Shown piece after piece: positions 16,579 through 30,100 of a stretch of 41,034 bases of DNA. The notes under the pieces are model-generated. The model was not told the origin of the DNA. It did no database searches and worked only from the letters and a program-made list of their open reading frames with translations. This DNA comes from Saprospiraceae bacterium (GTDB lineage: Bacteria > Bacteroidota > Bacteroidia > Chitinophagales > Saprospiraceae). The stretch lies in NCBI GenBank assembly GCA_020631405.1, contig JAHDHH010000038.1, forward strand, positions 1 through 41,034, in the 5' to 3' direction. Numbering within the stretch: position 1 is the first letter of the stretch; every line of letters begins with the position of its first letter. The position numbers and the translations under genes were made by a program.

Positions 16579-18108
16579 ATGAATAGATCTAGAGCCTTTC
16601 TATTTTCCTTCCTACTATTAGCGGTACTTCTGTTCTTGCTTAAACAATGTGTACTTGATGAGTCATATATTTCGCGAAATGAGTCCACCTTTAGACAAGA
16701 AGCATCCTATTTTGTGCCGCCTGATGTGACCTTCGTTTGCTCCTTCAACACAGATAAATTATTGAGGGATATGGCCTTTGATTCATTGCGTATGTCCGAT
16801 GTTTACAAAGCAAAAATCAAAACCTTCTATCTGAGTAATCCTCCTTTTGCTAAGGTTTTTAGCGATCCCATTGGTTCAGGAATAGATCTGCTAAAGCCAA
16901 GCATATTTTATCTTGATGTCGGTACACATCTAGATGAAGTATATACAGCATCGCTATTTAATATTATTGATAAGGCCAGTTTTGAGTCAATGTTAAATCA
17001 CATTGGACTTGGGATTACAAGAGTTAATAAGCATTATAGTATTTCAACAATAGATCAAAAGTCATCAGTCGCCTGGTCAGATAACATTGTGCTTTTTATG
17101 TCATCAACAGATGAGTTTGACAAAATCTCAACGCTGAATAACATCTTTAATCCAAGCGCAAGAAAGTACTTTGATAACAATCCAAAGTATCTTGAACATA
17201 TTGATGAATATAATGAGGATGCTAAATTCTGGCTTGACATAGGGTCATATGGACGGAATCAAATATTAACGACAAGTGAGAATGCTTTACCTAGCGCTTT
17301 GTTTAAAGGTAATTACTGCTATGGAGGTATTGAGTTTGACCACGGCTTAATCAATATATCGGTCAATGCCGAATTAAATAAACTCACAAATAAAATGGCT
17401 TCTGACATCATGCTCAATGAGCTGAATGATGAGATACTCTCACAATTGCCTAGTCTTCAGCCTACATTTATTGTTAGTGCAAATTTAAACCTGAATGGCA
17501 TACTAAATTTAATGTTGAGTGACCCGGAAATCAGACTACAGGCTAGAAATGAACTGATTGAATATGGATTGGTACTAGATGATTTTACAAGTGGATTTAC
17601 TGGAGAGGTCTCAATTGTTAGCTACCCTAAGAATCCAGATACTGATAAAACACCGGTGTTGTTTGCCGCTAAGATTAAAGATCGCGATTACTTCAACACA
17701 TTAATAAGGGTATGGGAGGATATTGGTAAGATTCAACATGAAGGAGGGAATATCTATAAGATAGATCAGGGAGCCCTTGCAATATTGCCATATGATATGA
17801 CCTACCCAGATTTTCTTCAAAGGATGCTAATTAAAGATGACTATGTCTTTATCTCCTTGTCAGAGGCTGTCATTAATGACTTGAAGACTGTGACCTCTAT
17901 CAATAATTACCAACAAGTAAATAATGACTTCTCTATTAATAATAACAGCCTTGCTTTCTATTCAACTTCTGAGTTTGATGAGGTTTACGATATGAAAAAC
18001 CTTGGTATAAGGAAGTGTGAAGTCCATCAAATAGAAAATAGAACTCAAATCACAATACACTTAAACAATCAAAACGAACAAGCTTTAAAACAACTTCTCA
18101 ATATATAA
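16579..18108 (+). CDS. Membrane-anchored or exported protein of unknown function
   Basis: A 509-residue protein with an N-terminal hydrophobic segment (RAFLFSFLLLAVLLFLL, about residues 4-20) that could be a signal peptide or anchor. The remainder is a soluble alpha/beta region starting YFVPPDVTFVCSFNTDKLL. The PPDVxFVxxFNxxxLL opening recalls Bacteroidota periplasmic families that begin with 'P-ANA..V..ID...L' such as DUF4836, but I cannot confirm this. I see no catalytic motif, Cys pair or sorting tail. I chose ATG 16579; GTG at 16576 directly precedes it in frame. The giant T9SS protein starts 14 bases after the stop, so this protein may help its export, folding or anchoring, or they may simply share regulation. 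Confidence 0.65.
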   Translation: MNRSRAFLFSFLLLAVLLFLLKQCVLDESYISRNESTFRQEASYFVPPDVTFVCSFNTDKLLRDMAFDSLRMSDVYKAKIKTFYLSNPPFAKVFSDPIGSGIDLLKPSIFYLDVGTHLDEVYTASLFNIIDKASFESMLNHIGLGITRVNKHYSISTIDQKSSVAWSDNIVLFMSSTDEFDKISTLNNIFNPSARKYFDNNPKYLEHIDEYNEDAKFWLDIGSYGRNQILTTSENALPSALFKGNYCYGGIEFDHGLINISVNAELNKLTNKMASDIMLNELNDEILSQLPSLQPTFIVSANLNLNGILNLMLSDPEIRLQARNELIEYGLVLDDFTSGFTGEVSIVSYPKNPDTDKTPVLFAAKIKDRDYFNTLIRVWEDIGKIQHEGGNIYKIDQGALAILPYDMTYPDFLQRMLIKDDYVFISLSEAVINDLKTVTSINNYQQVNNDFSINNNSLAFYSTSEFDEVYDMKNLGIRKCEVHQIENRTQITIHLNNQNEQALKQLLNI

Positions 18109-18122
18109 CCAACCCCATACCC

Positions 18123-21100
18123 ATGAATAACCTCAAAAAACTTCTAGGATCTCTTGGATTGGTACTTCTTAGTGTAGCTATTATTTCTCTTTGGAATAAT
18201 GTAAACACCAATATAGAAACCAAACATTCTGATTACCAATTCAAACTTGATGGAAACCAAGCTAGCATTGAGAACCATAGTCATAGCTTTGATTCAAAAA
18301 TATCTCCATTTAGGTTTGAACTCCAACCACGAAATGAGTACGTAGCTTATGAGTTGTCATACCAGGTTTCAGACGTTTCAGTGAATGGAACCTCAGTCCT
18401 TAGCCCAAATAAGATAAAGACTTCGGTTAACGATGACAAACTGAGCTACAAAATTAATGATAAGGTTGCTATTAATTACACTAATAGTACTAAAGGACTT
18501 CGACAGGATTTTGTGATTTCTGAAGGTCCAACAATGGATGCCAATTTTCTTGTTGATCTTGAATTGAGCACTAGCTTGGAAGTATCTCAGAATGACAAAT
18601 ATTCAATAAGTCTTACCCATGCAAATAATGATGCAGTTAGATTGAACTACAAAGATTTATTGGTCTTCGACAATGGAGGGTTGTTTTTAGATTGCGAGAT
18701 GAAACTTTCACAAATTGAGGATGATGTATATAACATCCAATTAATAGCATTTGCAGAAGAGGTATCTTATCCTGTGACCATAGATCCACTTAGTACTTCC
18801 GATTCTAGTTTTGAATCATTGATTGATAGTACTTACACTGGATATGCGGTGTCTGGAGATTGTGACTTTAATAATGACGGGTACTGCGATGTCAGTATAG
18901 GGTCATACGGGTATAGCAAGGACATGGTTAAATTCGTAGGAAAGGTAGATGTGTTTTATGGGTCTGCGGCTGGCACTGATATTACAGGTATTCCAGACTT
19001 CAGTATTGAAGGAGATACAGTGGTCACTTTAGCAGGTTATACTGGTTTAGGCATTGGTGGTCGTTTTGGATATTCTCTTGATTGCGCAGGGGATCCTAAT
19101 AATGACGGATTTGATGACATCATTATTGGAGCACCTAATATCAGTTTAGTGGATACAGTAGGCGGAGCTAGCGATACTATTATTGGTGCAGGAGCTTTTT
19201 ACGTATACTATGGTAGTGCATCAGGTTTGTCAACTATGGGGTTTGATGTTATTTATGGAAGTGTTGATACTCTTTCTTTAGGTGAGCAAGTATCAAGTCT
19301 CGGTGATACCAATGGAGATGGATTTGACGATGTCATGGTAAGTTCTCCAGGAGCTAATAGCTGTACTGGTTCAGTGAGAATACATACTGGTAATGCAGCT
19401 GGCATTAGTGCTTCAGCAGTCAAAGTTTACAATGGTCAACAACTAGGTCAAAAATATGGGACTGCTTTGGCAGGGCCAGGTGATTTAGATGGTGATGGAT
19501 TTAACGATATATTGATTGGTAGCCATAATTACAATATAGGCACAGATACGGCCATAGGTAGAGTTGATTTATATCTTGGTTCCACTGGTTTTGCTGCTCC
19601 TGGAAGTAATAGTCCGTCTCCTTGGTCTGCTTTTGGGGAACATAAGAATGCTCAATTTGGCTATTCTATTTCTGGAGGTGGTACTTACTTAGGTGCAGGA
19701 ACGACTTCAGTCGTTATTGGTTCTAACCGATATAACCCATCATTTGTTACCACCATGCCAGATACTATTGAAGGATATGGTACAGGAGGTGGTCGTGGAG
19801 CAGCTTACATTTATAGGGGACAAGCTGGAGGTTTACAATCTACTCCTTCTTCAATACTGTTGAATGATGTAGGAGCTTCTGGGTTTGGCTCATCCGTTTC
19901 TGACGCTGGTGATGTTGATGGAGATGGGGTAGGAGATATCATTATTGGTGCTCCATTTTATTCTGTATCACAAGCAAATGAAGGTGCAGCCTACACATAT
20001 TATGGTGTCAACTACCAATCTGGTATAGATACCACTTTTGATTGGTGTGCTACTGGGGAGTTGCCAAATGCATTTTTGGGAATTTCACTAGATAACATAG
20101 GTGGTTGTGATTCCTTAGTCCAGGCTGTCGCTGATACCACAGGTGTTGTGATCGGAGCTTATGGTTATGGAACGAACCCAAACCTGTATAATGGTGCTGC
20201 GTTCTTATATAAACAAGGTACTTGCGGTTTGGTAAAGTATGAGGAACCGCAGTTTCTGACATTTCCACTAGATACTATTTTTGCTTCTTCTGATACTTCG
20301 GTTTGTGGTGCTATCGTGCTGTTTGATGATCCGATGGTAGGTAGCAATTGTCCAAATACGCTATCTATATCTGCAGGGATGGTATCAGGTTCAGATTTTC
20401 CTATTGGGAATACCTCTGTTACATATCAAATAGATTCCAACGGTCAAACTGTAGATTCAACATTTGTAATCACAGTGATAGACGTCCATGCACCAGAAAT
20501 AATAACATGTACTGAAAATCAATTTGTACAGTTGCCTGCAGGTGAAACCCAAACAACAGTGACTTGGAATGATCCAGTATTTGATGATAACTCACTATGT
20601 AGCGGAGGATCACTTACAGTGACAAAAGAACCAGGGACGGTTACGAATCCTTCAATTGAAAAGGGAGACATGCTGACTGCTGGTGTCTATGTACTGACAT
20701 ACAAAGCTGTAGATGAAGCAGGAAACGAAGCATATTGTACATTTAGAGTAATCGTGAACAAGGTGAGTTTAGATGGCAGAGACTGTGAAGTCAAGTCTAT
20801 TCAAAGTGAAGCCTTTATTGGCAATTCTGTATTGGCTGGTGCTAAGCGAGAGAGTGCTTCTAGGAATCTTATTGAAGACTTAGGGTTTAATAATTCAAAT
20901 TTTGGAATTGACCTCCTTTTATCGCTAATGGAAGGGTTGACTGGATTGAGTATTCCAGGTTGGGTCAAAGCAGTGCTTGGTCAAGCCGGTACAGGAATAA
21001 ACCTCGCATTTGTAAGTGTGAACTTTAGCTTTCTTCCTACTCTTGACCTGACTTATGGAGTGTTTTTAGATACCGAAGAATCTTCACAACTTTCAGTCAA

Positions 21101-24100
21101 TGTAAACTATGCGGGAGAAGTCTGCGCAAGTAAGTTGCCTGATAAGTTATATGGGTGTAGAGATGTCATCCCTTTTTCATCTTCTTTTACAGTTGATCCC
21201 AGTGAGGCTTTCTTACAAGTCAACCCAGGAGATCTTGAACAGACAATAGGTGTGTTCATTAGAGACTTTGAATTCAGATGGCCTATTTTAATTTCAGCTT
21301 CAGCTTGTGTTGGAGTGCCTCTATGTGTTCCATTTGTTGGTTGTGCAGGTTGTGCTGGATATACAGCTTCATACACCAAGAGTTTTGATATTTTTGATCC
21401 AGTAAGAGAGTTGGAAGGTAGTGATGCTATTGAACTAGATTTGATTACTGCCTGTGACTTGAGTTTTGAGAATGGAGCAACTATTGCGACCGTCTTTGCA
21501 TGTCAAGGTATTGGCACAGGGACTGATAGCTTTATAAAGTCATTGTTTGAAGCCTTACCGATTGGTCCAAATAATATTCCGATTGATCCATTTTACTATG
21601 ATGCGTCTCTAGATCAGTTTGTATTTGATCCAGGTAGGTTGCCAAAGATTGGTGAAAAAATCCCTGAAATGAGGTTGAGGTTTGGAAGGCTGACACAAAA
21701 TGAAATGGGCCCAACGTTTATTAATGGGTCACTACTGACTACTTCTGGAAGAGAAAGATCATTATTTGCAGGAGAGTTTGATGTTTTCTCTTTATTGGCA
21801 TATGCTATTCCCGAACCTAAAAAACAAGCGTTGTGTGTGAAAGGTATAGAAATAGGTACAAGATCTATAGGGTTTAGTAGAGCTTCAAGAATGACAGTTG
21901 ACCCGAATTCTGGACAATGTAGTGGTCCTTTGATTAAAGACCTTAAAGTAGATGTATTAGATGTTAATTTAATACTTCGGTCAGAGTTTAATGTGAATTA
22001 TAACTTCAACCCTAATCTTAAAGTAGAAAGTATGGATTTGGGTGTGCCAACCTATTGGGAAAGACCCGATTTTGGCCTGTCTGGGACAAGCCAAACACTA
22101 ACTGGAGTCAATATGGATGAAAATATACTCATTGGTGTTCCCGATGGACAAACAGAACCATACTTTATTAGTAATGTATTTAGTTCAAATGGCGTATTCC
22201 AAGGTAATGAGACTAAGACACTAAAGGTTGATTTAGAACTCAGAATTATTGAATTTTTGTTTTCTTATGTTACACCAAGCGGTTTTGGACCCTTGATTAC
22301 TTTAGGCCCTTTCAATTTACTTACGCTAGGTTCAGAAAGAGTAAGAGAATACAATAGAACGCTTGATATCCCTAACTTTAATGCGTCTGTAACAATGACA
22401 CCTGATGATATTCCTCCAATTGTAGCTTGTAACGATACAACAGTCTATATGGACGAATATGGATATGCATTCTTAGATCTAGAAACTGCATTTAATTCTG
22501 ACCCTAACCTAAGTTATGACTTACCGTTAGATGGGTCTGGAATGATTAACTTAATCGATATTTACCCTGATACCATTTTTTGTTCAGACTATCCATTTAC
22601 GAGTGGGTTCTTAGTCACAGAAGATGATAATTGCAACTTCGATACTTGTGAGTTTTTGGTTACTGTCTTAGATACTATGCGACCATTTATTGGTTGTCAA
22701 GACTTGACTATAGGTATTGGTGAAAATGGGACATTGTTGCTAGAACCTGATGAAATTATTATTGGAGCAGTAGACAATTGTATGGCAATCACTCCGGAGA
22801 TTTTCCCACGGTTTTTCACATGTGATGATGTAGGTCAGGAAATCATAGTTACAGCTACGGTCACAGATATTGCAGGAAATATGAACTCTTGCACAGCTAC
22901 TGTTTCTGTTGTAGATACATTGCCATTATTCATGGATTGTCCTTATTTAGCAGCATATCCTGTAACAAGAAATACTGATCCAGGAGTGTGTACTTACAAT
23001 CCAAATGAAACAGAATTCAGACCAACTTTGGTTGCCCCTGATTGCAATACTGTTATTACTTATAATCTAAGTGGAGCTACTACAGGCACTGGGATAAGTA
23101 ATGTCGATGATGTAGCCTTCAATCTTGGTGAAACTACCATTACTTACACTGCTACGGATGCGAGTGGCAATGTCACCACATGTGGGTTTACAGTCATTGT
23201 AGAAGATCGTGAGAATCCAATTATACTCTGCCTGCAAGATGTTACTCTATCAACAAATGAGGACATACTAGACAATTATGATTGCTCGACTGGTTTTGAC
23301 TTTAGACATCCGAACCCATCAGACAACTGTTCTATTACTTCATATGACTTAGTGTATACTTATCCTAATGGAGAGGAAGAAATAGTAGACTTACTTGACC
23401 GATATAACAGTGGTCTTTTTGAAGAGTCAAAGGTATTTGATATAGGATTAACGACATTGACCTATACTGTAGTGGATACAATGAATAATAGTGCAAGTTG
23501 TGTTTACAATATCACAGTCGAAGACGATGAACTACCAACAATATTCTGCCAAGATGTAGTATCATGTCAAGAGTATCTATTTACAGGGGCTCCAGAAATA
23601 CAACCGAATGATGTTACTTCTTTCATCATATCAGTACCCAACGATATTCTGATTACTGACTTGAATGTTTCCTTAATCGGGTCCACAGATGACTTTGGAT
23701 TACTTGATGTCGAGTTGATCAGTCCAAATGGGACGACATTGAGCCTTGTTACAGGCATATGTGCTACTACGACCACATTTGATATTGAGTTAGATGATGA
23801 TGCTTTTGACCTATTAGCTTCGGCTGATTGTTCATTAATTAATACAGGACTAGCTTATTCTCCAGCTGTTCTTTTATTTATGGTGAACGGAGAGTCATCA
23901 CTTGGGGAATGGGAGTTGGTGATTTCGAACGCAAGTACTACTTCTTGTGGCAGTATTGATGAATTCAAATTAGAAATATGTGGAAATACTATTGATCAAT
24001 TAGTCAATGGCAGAGTGTCAGTCTTAGTTAATACTGGAGAATGTGCATTTGCAATAACAGATGACACCTATAATCCTGTTTTTATTGATAACTGTCCTGA

Positions 24101-27100
24101 TGTGGTGATGACTCATGATTATATACTAGGTCCATTTGATAACACTTTAGTGGGCTCAGTTTTACCCTTAGGAGAAACCTCTATTGTGTGGACTACTACT
24201 GATGCTTCTGGCAATAGTGTATCATGTACTATGATATATGAGGTCTTAGATCAATCAGCTCCAGAATTCATTAATTGTCCTGCCAATGATATTATTCAAG
24301 ACGCTGAGCCAGGTATATGTGGTGCCTATGTCAATTTTTCTGCTCCATTAGCTTTCGATGAATGTGATGACCAGGTCGATGTAGTTCAAATTGATGCTAC
24401 TGGATTGATTTCCGGGAGTGTATTCCCTGTAGGTTCAACTGAGTTGATCTATCAAGTTTCAGACAATTCTGGAAATACTACAACGTGTACGGTTGTTGTG
24501 ATTGTCAATGATACACAAGGAGGTACTTTCAACTGTCCAAGTGACTTAGTTGCAGTAAATGATGATGGAAGCTGTACAGCTGTTGTAAATGGTATACCAC
24601 CACAGAATATATCTGATAATTGCATAGACAATATGTCTATCACATATCAAATAGAGCATCCTGCGAATTCAGGAAACATTATTGCAGGTGGGATAGAAGA
24701 TGCCAGTGGGAATACCTTTTTGAGTGGAGATAATGTAGTGACTTATCAAATGTCTTCCCAGCCTGGATTGCTTATTACAGAGGTTACTCAAGAAATCCAA
24801 GCTTCAATTGGAGGAGAACCTGTTGTCCCTTATACGATTCTCACTAATGACGATTATATCGAGATTACCAATTTGGGGCCAGCAGCATATGATATTTCCG
24901 GCTTATCAATAGAAAGATTTGGTGCAGGACTTGTTGATGTATTTGAAGTGCCAAGCTTGACCATCATCAATCCAGGCGAAACTCTAGTGCTGCACTACGG
25001 AAATGGTACTGATGATGAAGCTATCCATTTTTATAATCTTCCTTGTGCGGTAGACATTTCAGCTTCAGAACCTGCAGGCTATGCACTTGTCTATAAGGAT
25101 AGGGTCCTTGATGTAGTGACGACCAATGGCTTTATTGCTAATGGAATGGATGCACAAGGTCTAGTGACTGCATTGGATTGGACAGGTAGTATTCCTACTC
25201 TTGCAGGTACAGCTGGGATCATACGTAAGTTTAGTTTTGATAGCAACATTGCATTAGACTGGGTAGTAAGTGAAAACTGCTATCCATTGACGATAGGTAT
25301 CCTTAATCCAGATATTGAGGCCTATGCTTGGAATGGAACAGTGACTAGTCTGCAATCAGAAGACCCAACCATACAGACATGTGACTTCACAGTTTCTATA
25401 ATTGATTCAGAGGCTCCAAGTTGTGCTATGGCTGGAGATACTTTGACCTATCAAGGAGAACCTGTGCAGGGTGGTTTCGATAGTTGTAATATTGGAGTAT
25501 CGACGATTACTTCTACGGATGATTGTCGAATCTCAGATATAAACTTGACAGTCAACGGTACAGTATTCGGTACAGATAGCATATTTATGACATTGACTAG
25601 TCCTATGGGAACTACAGTTCTCCTCACTACCTTGACTTGTCCAACTAATGTCGATGAGCTGTCTACTATCAATATCACATTTGATGAAGAGGCAGAGGAC
25701 AATCTCTCTGTGTATTGCAATGGTGGAGCAAGTGATGGAACTTACCAACAACTTGGTAGCTTACTCGATTTTTATGGAGAGTTATCGGCGGGTGATTGGA
25801 GTTTGAATGTAGGGGGAATTGCTGGAAGTGACTCAAGTGTAGACATTCAATCATGGTCATTAGAAGTATCTTGTCTCCAAGATTTCCAAATGGATCCAGT
25901 TGTAATTAATAATGAAACTGGACTCTGTGGAGCCGAGTTTGCATGGATTCATCCATTCTTTATTGATAATTGTTCATCAGGTTCTATCGGAGTGAACTAT
26001 TATGCGGATGATCCTAATTTGGTGACACCGACTGGGGGAGTACTAAATGGAAGTTTTGGTAATGGAGGATATGATGCAGTAGAGTTCTTTTCAGTGGGTA
26101 TCACGACAGTTGAGTATACTCTTACCGATGGAAGTGGAGTGCAATCACAATGTAGTTTTACTGTTGAGGTTGTGGATGCAGAAGCTCCATTAGTGACAAG
26201 CTGTCCTGCGGATATTGTAGTTCAGTTGTCAAGTGGTCTTTGTCGAGAAGTTGTGTTCTATGAAGTACTTGCCACAGACAATTGCGTAGAATTAACATTG
26301 GATTATAGTATCGATAGTGGTACTTACTTTGATATAGGAACAACTCCAGTAACAGTTGTAATCACTGATACTGCGGGTAATACTGCAGAATGTGAATTCA
26401 ATGTTATTGTGAATAATTTTACACCTGAGTCCTTGAATTTGGCTTGTAATGATTTGATTAATATTAGTTTGGATCAAAACTGTGAGGTAGAAGTCAATGC
26501 TGATATGTTACTCGAAGGGAATATCTATTCTTGTTATGAAGACTACATCATTACCTTAGAAGACTCTGCTGGTGACCCTATTACAACTGCACCAATTATA
26601 GGTCTAGCTTACCAAGGTCAGCTCGTTACTTACACTGTCTTGGATCCAAATACAGGAAACTCCTGTTGGGGAGAACTGTATATTGAAGAAAAGCTACAAC
26701 CCGTTATAGAATGCCCAATTGATGTGGTGATAAGTTGTGATGAAAATCCACTTGCTCTAGAACTAGATACGCTTGCTCCCAACTTCGGAATGCTGAAGAC
26801 GGGAGAAGTCAGATTGGTTTCATGTGAGCAGTATACAAGCTGGTTTTTCGAAGATGAGGTAGTTAGTATGCCAGATTGTAGTGATCCAATTAAAACGATT
26901 TTTAGGACATTCTACCTGACAGATGATGAGCAAAACACAGTGGAATGTACACAGCGTATTGACATAGCTCCATTTGGTTTTGATGATATTGTATGGCCTG
27001 AGTTTGTGCTATTGACATGTGATGATGTTGCTGCAGATGAGTCGTTAATCTCACCTGAGAATACGGGATATCCTATAATTGGTGAAGCAATAGTCAATGA

Positions 27101-30100
27101 TGTGAATGCTCTTTGTGATCTATCTCATAGTTATACTGATAACAAATTGTGGATATGTGGGAATAGTTTTGAAATCCTTAGAATATGGACTATTAGAAAT
27201 AGGTGCTTACCTATAGATAGTAGTAATCCAATCACCTTTACTCAATTAATAGAAGTCTTGGATGATGACAATCCAGTACTCACAGATTGTCCAGGAGATA
27301 TCACCGTAAGTACTGAAGCTTGGTTGTGTTCGGCTAGTGTTGACTTACCATTGCCAGCCTATATCAACGATGGATGTTCAGAAATCATGTTTGATGCTAA
27401 GATTTTCGGAGGTGGCACTCTTTCCATTACGGGTACTCTTGGTAATAATGACTTAGCAATAACGGCAAATTATATTCAAGCAGGTACTACATCAAGAGTA
27501 GAGTATCTTGTGATGGACGAATGTGGAAATGAAAGTGCATGTTCGTTCTCTATATCGGTGTTTGATGGAACCCCACCTGTAGCTATTGCAACCCAAAATC
27601 TAGTCATTAGCTTGACAACCAATGGCCAAGAATATGATGGAAATGCCTTGCTCTATACAGAATCAGTAGACAATGGGAGTTATGATAATTGCTCGGATGT
27701 TAGACTAGAAATTCGTAGAGTAGATGGCCCGCCTAATTGTGGTAATTTAGGCTTAGATGATTATAACAACAATGCGACATTCTCAAACACAAGTCTTGGA
27801 GTCAACACTGACAATAATATAAATGATACTGACAATGGAAATATCGTCAAGGTATGTTGTGAAGATCTGACCTCTGTTGATGGCAGTGGTGCTGCATTTG
27901 GAATAGTGCAAGTCGAATTAAGAGTCTGGGATGATGGCAATAAAGATAATATTATTGGAAATGAAGGAGATAATTATGCAAGTACCTGGGCTGAAGTCAG
28001 AGTAGAAAGTAAATTACCACCTACAATAGTATGTCCTGCGGATGCTACGGTGAGTTGCGAAAGCAGTTGGTACGTCCATCAAGAACCTAGTGTTCCTACT
28101 GATGAAGAGTATGCAGCCTTGTCTGGTCCGGAAGGAACAGGAGTAGCCTTTGGTTCTTCACTGTGCGGAAGTGTGAGTATGACGTATCAGGATAGTTACT
28201 CAGAGGACAATTGTTACACTCAGGTGAATGAAATTACTAGAACTTGGTGTGTAGAAGGTACAAATATTTGCTGTGATCAGAAGATTGATATTGTAGGCTC
28301 ATTACAATTTGACCCTTCTAGCATATCTCTAGGTAGCAATTCTAATGTGATTACTAATCCTCCAAGTGATATTTACGCTTCCTGCTTAGATGGTTCTGAA
28401 GGTCCTCTCGAGCCAACATGGTTAAATGCTCCTTGCGAATTGATTGGCTTTACTATGGATTCTGATACCTTCTTCATTGAAGGTGAAGCATGTATTAAAG
28501 TAATCAATGCCTATAGTGTAGTGAATTGGTGTACAGATGAAGAGTGGGTATTTGAACAAACCATACAAGTGATAGATGACGAAGATCCTGAGATTACTGT
28601 AGATTCTTTATGTGTTGCTGTGAATGAAGATTGTCTAGCATTGCCAGGAAGCGTTCAGTTGACGGCTTTTGCCACTGATAGTTCAGAAGTCAGTACTTGT
28701 ATGAGTCCTTGGTTGAAATGGCAAGTTGAAGTAGATCTCAATAGTGACTGGGTTGTTGACCACGTCTTTAGTAGCTACGTCAGTCCTCAAGATCCTAACT
28801 TTGGTACTGGTCAAAATGAATACTATGTCCCACCTACCATTTCTGGTGATCCGGTTGCACTAATCATACCATCAAGTATACCAAGTAGCAAATATGACCA
28901 TAGAGTTGTATGGACTGTCAGTGATGGTTGCGGTAATGTGACTAGTAAGACAACAGTGTTACAAGTAGTTGACAAGAAAGCACCTTCACCTTATTGCCAC
29001 AGTATAAGCTCTGCCTTTATGACAGGTGAAAACCCAATGGTAGAGTTATGGGCTTGTGATTTTGTGATTGAAGGACTCGATAATTGTACGTCTTCAGATC
29101 AATTAAGGTATACATTTAGTAATGTTTTGCCAGAAAATGACCCTACATATGATAGCGAGACAAAGTGTTCTGCTAGAACATTTACTTGTGCCGATATCAA
29201 TAATGCCAATAGTGGGATTGTATCTGTTGACGTTTACTCTTGGGATGAATACGACAACTTTGCAGTTTGTAATGTTGAATTGACCTTAAATGGCTTATGT
29301 GATCCAGATGGCGAAGGTCAGTCTAGAATTGCTGGAATGATTGATACAGATAATGGTCAATTAGTGAAGAATGTTGAAGTCATTATTGAATCTAATCAGC
29401 CAGAGTACCCTTATTCTGTAATGACAGATGACTTAGGTACTTATATGAGCCATAATCATTTGAATTCCTTTGATTACTCAGTCTCAGCATTCAATAATAG
29501 CGATCATCGTGCAGGGGTAAGTACATTAGATATCCTTTATATCCAAAGGCACCTATTGAATATTGCTTCATTGAATTCTCCATACCGATACATAGCAGCT
29601 GATGTCAATAATGACGAAAAGGTAACGGCAGCTGATATTATAGACTTAAGAAAGTTAATTCTCGAAGTGTACACTGCATTTCCGAGCAACGATAGTTGGA
29701 GGTTCGTGGATGCAAGTCAAGCGTTAACTGTGGCCAATGCATTTGATTTTAGAGAATATATTGATATTACAGAATTAAATAACGATATGACCTCTATGGA
29801 TTGGAAAGGAGTCAAGATTGGTGATGTCAATGGTAGCTATGTGTCTAATAATCTGCTTAGCCCAACTGAATTCAGAAGTAGCAAGACTTTGGAGCTTTCA
29901 TTTAAAGGAAGTAAAACAGCTGATGGTCTAAGTGTGGCTGTCAGTAGTAGTAATTTTATAGATATTGCTGGCTATCAGTTTACCTTGAATACTAATGGAC
30001 TAAACTACACAAGGGTAGAGGCAGGTGCAATCAATATGACCAACGATAATATTGCTTTGATTAGCAAGGATCTCTTGACTGTAAGTTGGAATACTAACAC

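Noticed and set aside
18805..20225. FG-GAP region as a sign of an integrin-like or eukaryote-derived gene
   Set aside because: FG-GAP repeats are widespread in bacterial surface proteins, and composition matches the neighbours, so transfer is not indicated.
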